This document shows, piece after piece, positions 8,642 through 17,290 of a stretch of 64,000 nt of DNA. Location of the stretch: NCBI RefSeq assembly GCF_034424525.1, contig NZ_CP139979.1:3373001-3437000 (forward strand). Direction: 5' to 3'. The notes beneath the pieces are model-generated. The model ran no database searches and was not told where the DNA came from. It was given only the letters and a program-made list of their open reading frames with translations. The translations under genes were made by a program, and so were the position numbers. Numbering within the stretch: position 1 is the first letter of the stretch; the number at the start of each line of letters is the position of its first letter. Source of the stretch: Sphingobium yanoikuyae (lineage in GTDB: Bacteria > Pseudomonadota > Alphaproteobacteria > Sphingomonadales > Sphingomonadaceae).

Positions 8642-9112
8642 ATGAGGATACACGATACAGCCCGGATGAAGCGGCCGGCCGCCATGCTGGCACTGCTCTG
8701 CGCGGCGCCGCTGGCGGCGGCGCCCGGCGATATCGTCGCCACCCGGATCGCGGGTTTCCGCGAGGTCGGCGCGGCGTTCAAGAATATCAATGACGAGCTG
8801 AAATCGGCCACGCCGCAAACCTATGTGATACAGATTTCGGCGCGGCAGATCCGCGATTATGCCCGCCAGCAGCAGGGCTGGTTCCCGGCCGGCAGCGGCC
8901 CGAAACCGGGCGTCAAGACGGCGGCCAAGCCGGAAATCTGGAGCCAGCCGGCCGCATTCAAGGCGGCGCAGGACGGCTTCACCGCGCAGGCCAGCAGCTT
9001 CGCCACCGTGGCGGCGAGCGGCGACGTGGCGAAGATGCGCGCCGCGGCCAAGACGCTGGGGCAAAGCTGTGGCACCTGCCACCGCAGCTTCCGCGTCGAG
9101 GAGAAGCGCTGA
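8642..9112 (+). CDS. Periplasmic cytochrome c' / c556 family protein
   Basis: About 156 residues with a Sec signal (MLALLCAAPLAAA) and a single c-type heme motif close to the C-terminus (SCGTCHRSFRVEE), the arrangement of cytochrome c' four-helix bundles. The ATG at 8642 follows GGGACGAGG; ATGs at 8627 and 8666 are possible alternatives. It lies 20 bases after the cytochrome b gene and overlaps the next gene by one base. In this operon it probably accepts or donates electrons together with the HiPIP. Cytochromes c' can also bind NO or other small gases, so a sensing or protective role is possible. Confidence 0.87.
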   Translation: MRIHDTARMKRPAAMLALLCAAPLAAAPGDIVATRIAGFREVGAAFKNINDELKSATPQTYVIQISARQIRDYARQQQGWFPAGSGPKPGVKTAAKPEIWSQPAAFKAAQDGFTAQASSFATVAASGDVAKMRAAAKTLGQSCGTCHRSFRVEEKR

Positions 9113-9903
9113 TGTGGCGCCGGGCGGCCGCGATCCTGTGGCTGGCGCAGCCCGAAGCGCTCTGGGCGCAGGCCGCCGACCTGCCGCCCGAGGCCGCAAG
9201 CGGCGAGCCGCTGCCGGCCGGTGTCAGCATCCGCAAGGTCGGTGCGCAGAGCGTCTATGTCGATGCCCATGGCCGCACCCTCTATGGCATGGATATGCGC
9301 GCCGTGACCGGGCGGACCGGGCACCAGCCGCTCTGGTGTTCGGGTGATTGCCTGACGCGATGGACGCCGCTGGCCGCGCCGGCCAAGGCGGAGATCATGC
9401 CCGCACCGCCCGAGTTCGGCGGCGATCGCAAGGCGCCCCGGCTGAAGCAGGATGGCCCCGACTGGATCGTGATGCAGGGACCGAGCGGGCCGCAATGGGT
9501 CTATAAGCGGGTCAATCTGGTCTTCACCCGTGCCGGCGAGCGGCCCGGCACGATCGGGCATGAGGGCGAGGACGCTCTGGTCTGGAACAGCCTCAAATAT
9601 GTGCCGGCCGCGCCCAAGATCGACGCGCCGGCCGATGTGACGGCGCGGCTGGTGGACGGGCGCTATCTGCTGGTCGATGGCCAGGGCAATTTGCTGGTAA
9701 CGCATAAAGGCAAGGCCTGTGGCACGGCCTGCGCCGACTGGCGCGTCTTCCCGGCGGGCATGGCGCGACGGGGCATGGGCGCCTGGACCGTGCGGCCCGA
9801 TGGCGACCGCGCCCAATGGGCCTATCGCGACCGGCCGGTCTTCACCATCGCGGGCGACGACCCGGCGGACATTCCCGCCGAGGCCGAACCGCTGATCCCA
9901 TGA
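9112..9903 (+). CDS. Exported COG4315-type repeat protein (Yx[FWY]xxD family)
   Basis: 263 residues with a short Sec signal ending WAQA. It resembles the 'secreted repeat of unknown function / predicted lipoprotein with Yx(FWY)xxD motif' family: VDAHGRTLYGMDMRAVTG followed by WCSGDCLTRWTPLAAPA is one unit, and VDGQGNLLVTHKG with CGTACADWRVFPAG is a second, diverged unit. Each unit has a Cys pair (CSGDC, CGTAC) that could form a disulfide or bind metal or heme. No lipobox is evident here. The start overlaps the cytochrome c' stop by one base and the stop overlaps a possible start of the next gene, so it belongs to the redox operon. Its biochemical role is unknown. Confidence 0.78.
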   Translation: MWRRAAAILWLAQPEALWAQAADLPPEAASGEPLPAGVSIRKVGAQSVYVDAHGRTLYGMDMRAVTGRTGHQPLWCSGDCLTRWTPLAAPAKAEIMPAPPEFGGDRKAPRLKQDGPDWIVMQGPSGPQWVYKRVNLVFTRAGERPGTIGHEGEDALVWNSLKYVPAAPKIDAPADVTARLVDGRYLLVDGQGNLLVTHKGKACGTACADWRVFPAGMARRGMGAWTVRPDGDRAQWAYRDRPVFTIAGDDPADIPAEAEPLIP

Positions 9904-9920
9904 CATTTCGCAAGGAGAAG

Positions 9921-11117
9921 ATGATCGTGCAGAATCATCGCAAACTGATCCTGCTGCTGGGCGCGCTGCCGCTGGCGGCGTCGGTGCCGGCATCGGTGTC
10001 AGCGCAGGGCGATGCCCCCGCGAAACCGGCCGCACCCGCAGCGCTGCCCGCGCCGCCCGCCAATGGCGAGATGGGTTTCGTCGTCAGCCATTTCGCGCCG
10101 GCCATCTATCAGGGGAAGGAGGATTGCCCGCAGGGCCTGGCCGCCACCCTACGCGAAAATTACCTGCAGACCCAGCCGGCGGGCGAGCGGACGCGGCTGC
10201 TGGAAAAGGCGAACGAGAAGGAACTGACCGCGCGCTGGACCGGCTATGCCTTCGGGCCCGACAATCTCAACATCTGCACCCATCCCGACAAGTTCGACCG
10301 GCCGCCCCAGCGCATGGTTCAAGGCAAGGTCGCACAGGGACTGAACCTGGACGATGATGCGGGTGGCGCGGCGGCGGACGACAGCTGCGGCCATGCCAAT
10401 TTTACCGGGCCAGCCGGCGAGCCGGGCGTCGACAACCAGATGTGGCGGGCGATGGGCTGCGTGCGGACCTGGCGCGGGGTCGACGGCATGGGCGGTGATA
10501 TCGTCAAGGGCCTGACCCAGTTTCTGGTCAGCGGCGAACATAGCCAGCTGCTGTTGCTGACCGGCGTCGACAGTCTGGAAAATGATCCCGACGTGACGGT
10601 GATCTACGCCAATACCGAGGATCGGGCGGTGGTGGATTCGCGCCAGAATTTCATCCCCGGCGCCAGCTACAGCGTCACCGCCAATGCCGCCCATCGCAAT
10701 GTGCTGAAAGGGCGGATCGTCAATGGCGTGCTGACCACCGAGCCGGCCCATATCCGCCTGAAGCAGAATTGGGGGCAAGGGTCGGAGCGGGACATTCGCG
10801 GCCGGCGCAACGAATATGATTTCACCAGGGCGCGGCTGCGCTTCACCTTCCAGCAGGACGGATCGATCAAGGGCATCGTCGGCGGCTATCAGCCGATCTG
10901 GAACGTGATGGCCAGCGCCTCGGTCGGTGGCGAGGGCGCGGCGACCACGGCGGGCTATGACTGCGCCGCCATGTATGCCGCGCTCAAAGCCATGGCCGAT
11001 GGCGATCGCGATCCGGCGACCGGCCAGTGCCGCCGCATTTCCAGCGGTATGGAGGCCCGGGCCGTGCCCGCCTTCATCACCGACCGCCTGCCCCAGGCCA
11101 AGGTGGCGCAGCGATGA
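9921..11117 (+). CDS. Exported Cys-rich protein of unknown function, DUF1592/DUF1552-associated
   Basis: I do not recognise a named domain. About 398 residues with a Sec signal (LILLLGALPLAASVPASVSAQ) and a Pro/Ala linker, then scattered cysteines in GKEDCPQGLAA, NLNICTHPD, DDSCGHANF, RAMGCVRTW, AGYDCAAMY and GQCRRIS, consistent with an oxidised exported protein. A Trp-rich stretch QMWRAMGCVRTWRG is notable. The ATG at 9921 closely follows AAGGAG; an ATG at 9900 overlapping the previous stop as ATGA is the alternative. Its stop overlaps the start of the DUF1592 gene by four bases, so the two are made together. Most likely a partner subunit of the DUF1592 and DUF1552 proteins (inference from context). 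Confidence 0.75.
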   Translation: MIVQNHRKLILLLGALPLAASVPASVSAQGDAPAKPAAPAALPAPPANGEMGFVVSHFAPAIYQGKEDCPQGLAATLRENYLQTQPAGERTRLLEKANEKELTARWTGYAFGPDNLNICTHPDKFDRPPQRMVQGKVAQGLNLDDDAGGAAADDSCGHANFTGPAGEPGVDNQMWRAMGCVRTWRGVDGMGGDIVKGLTQFLVSGEHSQLLLLTGVDSLENDPDVTVIYANTEDRAVVDSRQNFIPGASYSVTANAAHRNVLKGRIVNGVLTTEPAHIRLKQNWGQGSERDIRGRRNEYDFTRARLRFTFQQDGSIKGIVGGYQPIWNVMASASVGGEGAATTAGYDCAAMYAALKAMADGDRDPATGQCRRISSGMEARAVPAFITDRLPQAKVAQR

Positions 11118-12832
11118 GCCGGCCGTTTCGCCACAGGGCGCGCTGGGCGTTGTTCGCCGGGCTGATGCTGAGCGCCTGCACGGTCGAAAAGGCGCCGCAG
11201 ACCGCCGCCATGCCCGAGGCCAGCTTCGCACCCTTGAAGACGCCGCTGGGCCAGGTGGCGGGGATGCGCCGCCTGACCGAAGCGCAATATCGCAACAGCA
11301 TCGCCGATATCTTCGGCCCCGACATCAAGGTCGCCGGCCGGTTCGAGCCGATCGTGCGGCCGGTGCATGAGCTGATCGCGACCGGCGCCAGCGCATCGAC
11401 CATCTCGCCCGCCGGGCTGGAGCAGTTCGACGCGATGGCGCGCAACATCGCCGCGCAGGTCTTCGCGCCGGATCGCCGCGCCCAGTTCATGCCCTGCACG
11501 CCGCGCGATGCGGCCGCGCCCGATGCCGATTGCGCCGCGCGGACGCTGATGCCGATCGGTCGCTACCTGTTCCGCCGGCCGATGACGCAGGAGGAGATCG
11601 GCGCCTTCGTCATGATGGCGGGCAAGGGCGCTGGCGATGGTCAGGGCTTCTATGACGGGATGCAGCTGGCGCTCGCCGCCATGCTGGTGTCGCCGCAATT
11701 CCTCTACATCATCGAGAGCGCGGAGCCCGACCCGGAAGCGCCCGGCAGCCTGCGGCTCGACAATCATGCCCGCGCCGCGCGGCTGAGCTATCTGCTGTGG
11801 AATACGACGCCCAATGAGGCGCTGCTGCGCGCGGCCGACGAGGGCAAGCTGACCGATCCGGCTCAGCTCGCGGCGATCGCGCAGAAGATGGTGCGTTCGC
11901 CCCGGCTGGAGGATGGCGTGCGCGCCTTCTTCGCCGACATGCTGTTGTTCGAGAAGTTCGACGAGATGGCCAAGGACCAGATCGTCTATCCCCGCTTCAA
12001 TCCCGATGTCGCGTCCGCCCTGTCCGAACAGATGCTGCGCATGATCGTCGACCAGTTGGTGACGCGGCAGGGCGATTATCGCGACCTGTTCACCACCCGG
12101 CGGACCTTCATCAACCGGGCGCTGGGGCCGCTCTATCAGGCCAAGGTGTCCAGCATGCAGGGCTGGGTGCCCTATGAATTTGCCGATGGCGACGATCGCG
12201 CCGGGCTGCTGGGCCAGGCCGGTTTCCTGGCGCTCTATTCCCATTCGGGGCGCAGTTCGCCCACCCTGCGTGGCCGGGCGATCCGCGAGCTGCTGCTGTG
12301 CCAGCCGGTGCCCAACCCGCCGGGCAACGTCAATTTCACCGCCGTCCAGGATGTCGGCAACAAGGCGATGCCGACCGCGCGCATTCGCCTGAACGCCCAT
12401 AATAGCGATCCGGTCTGTGCCGCCTGCCACAAGATCACCGACCCGCTGGGCCTGCCGCTGGAGCGGTTCGACGGCATCGGCGCCTTCCGCCCGACCGAGA
12501 ATGACGCGCCGATCGATACCGCCGGCGTGTTTGAGGGGACGGCCTTCCAGGGCAATATCGGCCTGGGCCAGGCGCTGGCGGCGAGCAAGTCGACCACCGA
12601 ATGCGTTGCCGGCCGCGCTTTCCAATATGCGACCGGGCGCATGCCGGAGGATGAGGAGGCGACCGCCATCGCGCTGGAACAGGGCTTCGCCGCCGATGGC
12701 TATCGCATCCAGGCGCTGTTCCTGCGGGTCGCGACCATGGCCGATGCCTATCGCGTCAGCACCTTGCCGCTGGCCAAGCCGCAGGTCGCGATGATGACCA
12801 GCCCGCATATCCGAGAAGGAGACCGCCCATGA
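11114..12832 (+). CDS. DUF1592/DUF1588/DUF1585-type exported lipoprotein with CxxCH motif
   Basis: A 572-residue protein with a lipoprotein signal (ALFAGLMLSAC, lipobox LSAC). The order of conserved blocks matches the planctomycete-type cassette: DUF1587-like MRRLTEAQYRNSIADIFG, DUF1595-like LFRRPMTQEEIGAF, DUF1592 region with MLVSPQFLYIIE and RLSYLLWNTTPNE, DUF1588-like RTFINRALGPLY and RGRAIRELLLC, and a C-terminal DUF1585-like block. CAACHKITDPLGLPLERFD contains a CxxCH heme-binding motif, so it is probably a c-type cytochrome. It overlaps both neighbours by four bases (ATGA), making strict stoichiometry with the DUF1552 protein likely. Function is not established for the family; an envelope redox role is inferred from the CxxCH and from the neighbours. 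Confidence 0.88.
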   Translation: MSRPFRHRARWALFAGLMLSACTVEKAPQTAAMPEASFAPLKTPLGQVAGMRRLTEAQYRNSIADIFGPDIKVAGRFEPIVRPVHELIATGASASTISPAGLEQFDAMARNIAAQVFAPDRRAQFMPCTPRDAAAPDADCAARTLMPIGRYLFRRPMTQEEIGAFVMMAGKGAGDGQGFYDGMQLALAAMLVSPQFLYIIESAEPDPEAPGSLRLDNHARAARLSYLLWNTTPNEALLRAADEGKLTDPAQLAAIAQKMVRSPRLEDGVRAFFADMLLFEKFDEMAKDQIVYPRFNPDVASALSEQMLRMIVDQLVTRQGDYRDLFTTRRTFINRALGPLYQAKVSSMQGWVPYEFADGDDRAGLLGQAGFLALYSHSGRSSPTLRGRAIRELLLCQPVPNPPGNVNFTAVQDVGNKAMPTARIRLNAHNSDPVCAACHKITDPLGLPLERFDGIGAFRPTENDAPIDTAGVFEGTAFQGNIGLGQALAASKSTTECVAGRAFQYATGRMPEDEEATAIALEQGFAADGYRIQALFLRVATMADAYRVSTLPLAKPQVAMMTSPHIREGDRP

Positions 12833-14169
12833 GCTTCACCCTCGATCGCCGCACCGCGCTGCGCGGCATGGTCAACGGCATGGCCGTGGCCGTCGGTCTG
12901 CCGCTGCTCGACATCTTCCTCGACGGCAACGGCACCGCCATGGCGGCAACCGGCGCGCCGATGCCGATCCGCTTCGGCACCTGGTTCTGGGGGCTGGGCG
13001 TCAATCCGCCGCGCTGGTTCCCCAGCGCCGCCGGCAAGGATTATGAGCTGAAGGTCGAGCTGGCCTCGATCGAGGCGCTCAAGCACAAGGTCAATATCCT
13101 GGGCGACTTCACCCTGCCGCTCGACGGCAAGCCCAACCTGCCGCACATCACCGGCGGCATCGGTATCCGCACCGGCATGGCGATCGATTCCGACCGGGGC
13201 CTGCCGGGGCCGTCCTTCGACGTGTCGATCGGCGACGTGATCGGCACCCGCACCCGCTTCCGCTCGATCGAACTGTCGGCGACCGGCGATCCGCGCAATT
13301 CGCTGTCCGGGCGCGGCAATGGCAATCTCAACCCGGCGGAAGTGTCGCCCGCAGCCCTTTATACAAGGCTGTTCGGTGCCGGCTTCCATGATCCCAACAG
13401 CGCGACCTTCACCCCCGATCCGGCGGTCATGGCGCGGCGCAGTGTCCTGTCCGGCGTGTCCGACCAGCGCCAGGCGCTGGAGGCGCGGCTGGGCGCGGCC
13501 GACAGGCAGCGGCTCGACCAATATTTCACCTCGCTGCGGCAGCTGGAAAACCAGCTCGACGTGCAGCTGACCAAGCCGGCGCCGATGCAGGCCTGTGTCG
13601 TGCCGCCCAAGGTGCCCGACCTGCCGGTCAATGCCGAGATCGAGAATGTGATGCGCAATCACGAGATCATGACCGACCTGCTGGTAATGGCGATGGCGTG
13701 CGACAATGTCCGCCTGTTCAACATGAACTTCAACAATGGCGCATCGTCGCTGACGCGGGTCGGCAGCACCATCACCCATCATCAGTTGACCCATGAGGAG
13801 GTGCTGGACAACCGGTTGGGCTATCAGCCCGAAGTCACCTTCTATGTCGACAAGTGCATGGAAGCCTGGACCTATTTCATCAAGGCGATGGACGCGGTGA
13901 AGGAAGGCGACCGCACCCTGCTGGATAACAGCCTGGTCTTTGCCCATAGCGAGACCGAGTTCGCCAAATTCCACACCATCGACAATATCCCGATGATGAC
14001 GGCAGGATCGGCCGGCGGGCGCATCCATACCGGCCAATATATCACCGGCGACGGATCGCCGGTCAGCCGGGTCGGCCTGACCCTGCAACAGGCGATGGGC
14101 GTGCCGGTCGACCGTTGGGGCACGGGCAGTCTGGAGACGAACAAGATCATCCCCGGACTGATTGTTTGA
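12829..14169 (+). CDS. DUF1552 family protein, Tat-exported
   Basis: 446 residues. The N-terminus LDRRTALRGMVNGMAVAVGL is a twin-arginine signal, suggesting a folded or cofactor-containing export. Conserved DUF1552 features include RFGTWFWGLGVNPPRWFP, ITGGIGIRTG, GPSFDVSIGDVIG, RRSVLSGV and DNSLVFAHSETEFAKFH. DUF1552 proteins are thought to share the alkaline phosphatase/sulfatase-like fold of DUF1501 proteins and are regularly encoded next to DUF1592 proteins; no activity is proven. It is the last gene of the operon and overlaps DUF1592 by four bases. Its stop is only four bases from the stop of the convergent GH55-like gene, so no terminator fits between them. Confidence 0.88.
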   Translation: MSFTLDRRTALRGMVNGMAVAVGLPLLDIFLDGNGTAMAATGAPMPIRFGTWFWGLGVNPPRWFPSAAGKDYELKVELASIEALKHKVNILGDFTLPLDGKPNLPHITGGIGIRTGMAIDSDRGLPGPSFDVSIGDVIGTRTRFRSIELSATGDPRNSLSGRGNGNLNPAEVSPAALYTRLFGAGFHDPNSATFTPDPAVMARRSVLSGVSDQRQALEARLGAADRQRLDQYFTSLRQLENQLDVQLTKPAPMQACVVPPKVPDLPVNAEIENVMRNHEIMTDLLVMAMACDNVRLFNMNFNNGASSLTRVGSTITHHQLTHEEVLDNRLGYQPEVTFYVDKCMEAWTYFIKAMDAVKEGDRTLLDNSLVFAHSETEFAKFHTIDNIPMMTAGSAGGRIHTGQYITGDGSPVSRVGLTLQQAMGVPVDRWGTGSLETNKIIPGLIV

Positions 14170-14173
14170 TCCC

Positions 14174-17100
14174 CTATTCCACCCGCGCCGCGTAGAGGCC
14201 GTGGTGCGACAGCATGAACAGGGTCTTGCCGTCCGGGGCGCCGAACAGCAGTTGTAGCGGCCGTTCGGGCACGTCGATCCGGCCGATCGGCTTGCCGTCG
14301 GGCGCGTAGACGAAGACCTGACCATTGGCGACATAGACCCGGCCCTGCGCGTCGCTGACCACGCCCTCCCCGCCACGATCGGCGAAGGGCTTGAGGTCGG
14401 TCAGCGTACCGTTGCCCGCGACCAGCGCGCTGTAGGTGCGGTTTTCCGATCCGTTGGTGACATAGATGCGCTGGCCCGGCTTGCCCTGAACGAAGCCATA
14501 GCTGTCGAGCGTGTGGGAGAAGCGCAGGCCGCGATGGTCGACCGGTCCCTGGGCGAAGACGCGCCAGGCCGGCAGGGCGATGCTGCCGTCGGGCGAGACA
14601 TAGGCCTGCGCATTGGACTGGGCGGTATCGCGGGCGAACATGTCGGCAAGCGTGGTGAACTGATAGGTCTTGGGATCGATCTGGTCCCTGAACTCGCCAT
14701 TCACCCACCAGTTGACCGGGAAGATGGTGGCGGCAGCGCCCTGCCCCGCAGCCGTCGCCGGGATGACGCTGACCTGCGTGTCCGGCGCGCCGGGGGTGAC
14801 GCTGTAGACCGTGCCGTTGCGGCCATAGGAGGAGAGGACGAGCAGATTGCCCGACTTGTCGATGGTCAGGTTCACCGGATCGAGCGCGGCGTCGCGGATC
14901 ATCTCCAGCCGGCCCGCGTCGGACCAGCGCCAGATGCGCTGGAAGAAACGGTCGATGAAATAGAGCCGGCCCTGTGCGTCCACCGCGCCGCCGCCCAGAC
15001 CATAGAAACCGTCAGCGAGCTTTTGAACGCTGGCGCCGCCGAAGGTCGAGGGGGCGACCGGATCGGGTTTCGCCGGCACATCCAGTACGGCGAATTCGCG
15101 CTCGCGCACTTCCAGGCCGTGGGTGATGTCCTGAATCGCATTCTCGAACGGATATTTGGTGAGGCGCAGGAAGGTGCCACAGCCATTTTCGTCGCAGGTG
15201 CCGACCCCGCTTTCCGCGTTCACATGGACGTTGCGGAAGCGGATATCGTGCGAATTGTAGAGCGACACGGCGGTCGGCGCAGGCTTGCGCGTGCGGGTGA
15301 CGCGATAACCGTGGAAATTGGCGACCAGGATGTTGCGGGAATCGCGGATTTCGAGCGCGACGGCATCGCCGCTCTCGCCCGCCTCCCCCTCGGTCTGGGG
15401 CGCCAGCAATTCCCAGTTGGCGACGCGGTTGAGGCCGATTTCGGTGCGGACATGATGTTCGACCGAGGCCTGGATCAACCGGCCCGGCGTTTGCGTGTCG
15501 GAGATCAATATGCCCGGATGGCCGAAGGTGCTGGGGCTCCAGATATTGGCGAAGGTGCCCCCGCCGCCCTGCGTCACCCAGAGGCTGGCATATTGGCCAC
15601 CCCAGCGGCGCGATGCGTCGGGATCGGCGGTGGCGTTGTTGTTATAGGGATTGCGCCGGCTGCCATCGAAGGCATCGGTGCCATGGCCGCCCTGGAACTT
15701 GACGTCGTTGACCATGGAACTGGCGCCGGCCTTCCATAGCAAGCCGGTCGCGCGCGGATTGGCGCCATTGGTGTCGAGCGCCAGGCCAGCGACGATCGCG
15801 TCGCCACCCTGCGCGCTTTCAATGAGCGCCTTGGGCGCGCCAACGCCCTGAAAGGCGGGCGTGCCATCGGGCAGGACGATCTGGGTCAGGCTGGGGTGGA
15901 GGCCGATCAGCACCGTATCGGCGCGCAGCCGCAACGTATCGCTGACCTTGTAGAAACCGGCGGGGAGGTAAACGACACGATGGCTGTCGATCGCCTTCTG
16001 CAGTACGGCGGTGTCGTCCGTGACATTGTCGCCCTTCGCCCCCAAGGCGCGGACATTCACCCATTCGGCGACGGGCGGCAGCGGGCGAATGGCAGGCGCG
16101 CCGGGCGCCGGCAGGCTGGCGATCGGCTGCGCCTGCATGTCGGTCTTGTAGTCGCCGATCCGGCCAAGGCCCGGCAGGGTCAGGCCATGGGTGAAGGAGG
16201 AGACCTTGTAGGCATTCCCCTGCCCAGCCACCGTCCGGCCGCTTTCGCGGAAACGGGCGAAGGTCGGGGTGTTGGCGGCCAGCACATTCTGGAAGCCGAC
16301 CTGGGTATAGACATTCTTCTCGTTGGAGATGATGACGCCGGCCTTCGACACATTTTCGAACCGGACATCCTGGCCCCAGAGCCAGTCGCCATAGCCCCGG
16401 TCGATCTCGATCCCGACCGGCACGTTGCGGAAGGCGACATTGAGCAGGGTCAGGCCCGCTTCATGCTCGCGAATGGCGGCGTCGCGCTGTCCCTCGAACG
16501 TCGCGTCGACCAGGGCGAAGGGCCAGGCCGGCGAGGTCTTTTCCGCGAGGATGCCATAGCGGCCGCCCTTGAAGTGCAGATCCTCCGCCTCGTTGGCGAC
16601 ATGGTAAAGGCCGGCGAGGCCCGAACCGATGTCGAAATCGACATGGCTGACGAAACTGTGTTGGGCGGAATGGAAGCGGATCGCGGTCGCCGCCGGATTG
16701 CCGTCCATGATGCTGAAATCGATATTGCCGAGCGCGGAATAGAAGGTGCCCGGATTGGCGTCGGCAATTGCCTTGTCGAATGGCACGCTGCCGGCCGGCG
16801 GGAAGGCGGCGGGCCAGCTTTCCTTGTCGGTCTGGCGCTTGCCGCCGGTGAAGATCAGCATATGGGCGACGCCGCGCTGGAAGCCGGGCGTGTTGGCGCC
16901 GAGCAGGATCACCGGACGCTGGGCGCCAATGCCGAAGATGCGCACGCCCGGCCATAGGAAAAGGGTGCGGCTGATGCGATAGGTGCCCTGGGGCAGGAAG
17001 ACGATGCCGCCGCCGGGCGTCGCGGCGGCGGCGTCGAGCGCCTGCTGGATCGCGGCGCTGTCATCGGCGCGGCCATCGCCCACGCCCTTCACCGTCACGG

Positions 17101-17212
17101 CGCGCGCATCGTCGGGCATGGCGGTATAGACGGACGGGGACGCGAAAGCCGGCTGCGCCGCCGCCAGACATAGCAACACCGACGCACAGGCTCCACTCAA
17201 TCCACGATACAT
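14174..17212 (-). CDS. Exported two-domain beta-helix (GH55-like) protein with C-terminal SMP-30-like domain, paralogue A
   Basis: About 1012 residues with a Sec signal (SVLLCLAAAQPAFA). Two pectate_lyase_3-type right-handed beta-helix starts are visible: VKGVGDGRADDSAAIQQALD at about residue 40 and VRALGAKGDNVTDDTAVLQK at about residue 390. This tandem arrangement is typical of GH55 exo-beta-1,3-glucanases. From about residue 720 the sequence changes to a beta-propeller-like part (GGGAVDAQGRLYFIDRFFQR, DPVNLTIDKSGNLLVLSS, DAQGRVYVANGQVFVY) resembling SMP-30/gluconolactonase proteins. The ATG at 17212 has GGAG at eight bases; an upstream extension is not signal-like. It is 78 bases downstream of a TonB receptor, separated by a hairpin and T-run. 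Polysaccharide hydrolase or lyase function is probable; laminarin as substrate is inference. Confidence 0.8.
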   Translation of the reverse strand: MYRGLSGACASVLLCLAAAQPAFASPSVYTAMPDDARAVTVKGVGDGRADDSAAIQQALDAAAATPGGGIVFLPQGTYRISRTLFLWPGVRIFGIGAQRPVILLGANTPGFQRGVAHMLIFTGGKRQTDKESWPAAFPPAGSVPFDKAIADANPGTFYSALGNIDFSIMDGNPAATAIRFHSAQHSFVSHVDFDIGSGLAGLYHVANEAEDLHFKGGRYGILAEKTSPAWPFALVDATFEGQRDAAIREHEAGLTLLNVAFRNVPVGIEIDRGYGDWLWGQDVRFENVSKAGVIISNEKNVYTQVGFQNVLAANTPTFARFRESGRTVAGQGNAYKVSSFTHGLTLPGLGRIGDYKTDMQAQPIASLPAPGAPAIRPLPPVAEWVNVRALGAKGDNVTDDTAVLQKAIDSHRVVYLPAGFYKVSDTLRLRADTVLIGLHPSLTQIVLPDGTPAFQGVGAPKALIESAQGGDAIVAGLALDTNGANPRATGLLWKAGASSMVNDVKFQGGHGTDAFDGSRRNPYNNNATADPDASRRWGGQYASLWVTQGGGGTFANIWSPSTFGHPGILISDTQTPGRLIQASVEHHVRTEIGLNRVANWELLAPQTEGEAGESGDAVALEIRDSRNILVANFHGYRVTRTRKPAPTAVSLYNSHDIRFRNVHVNAESGVGTCDENGCGTFLRLTKYPFENAIQDITHGLEVREREFAVLDVPAKPDPVAPSTFGGASVQKLADGFYGLGGGAVDAQGRLYFIDRFFQRIWRWSDAGRLEMIRDAALDPVNLTIDKSGNLLVLSSYGRNGTVYSVTPGAPDTQVSVIPATAAGQGAAATIFPVNWWVNGEFRDQIDPKTYQFTTLADMFARDTAQSNAQAYVSPDGSIALPAWRVFAQGPVDHRGLRFSHTLDSYGFVQGKPGQRIYVTNGSENRTYSALVAGNGTLTDLKPFADRGGEGVVSDAQGRVYVANGQVFVYAPDGKPIGRIDVPERPLQLLFGAPDGKTLFMLSHHGLYAARVE

Positions 17213-17225
17213 CAGCCAGGCTCCG

Positions 17226-17261
17226 TAAAAAGAAGATGTCCCGGCCGTGCAGGACCGGGAC
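17226..17261 (-). terminator. Intrinsic terminator or attenuator after the TonB receptor
   Basis: On the minus strand GTCCCGG (17261-17255) pairs with CCGGGAC (17244-17238), followed by ATCTTCTTTTT. The seven-pair GC stem plus T-rich tail fits partial Rho-independent termination between the receptor and the downstream GH55-like gene. Confidence 0.6.
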
Positions 17262-17290
17262 AAGTTTGGGGGGAGAGATGTTATGTTTTA

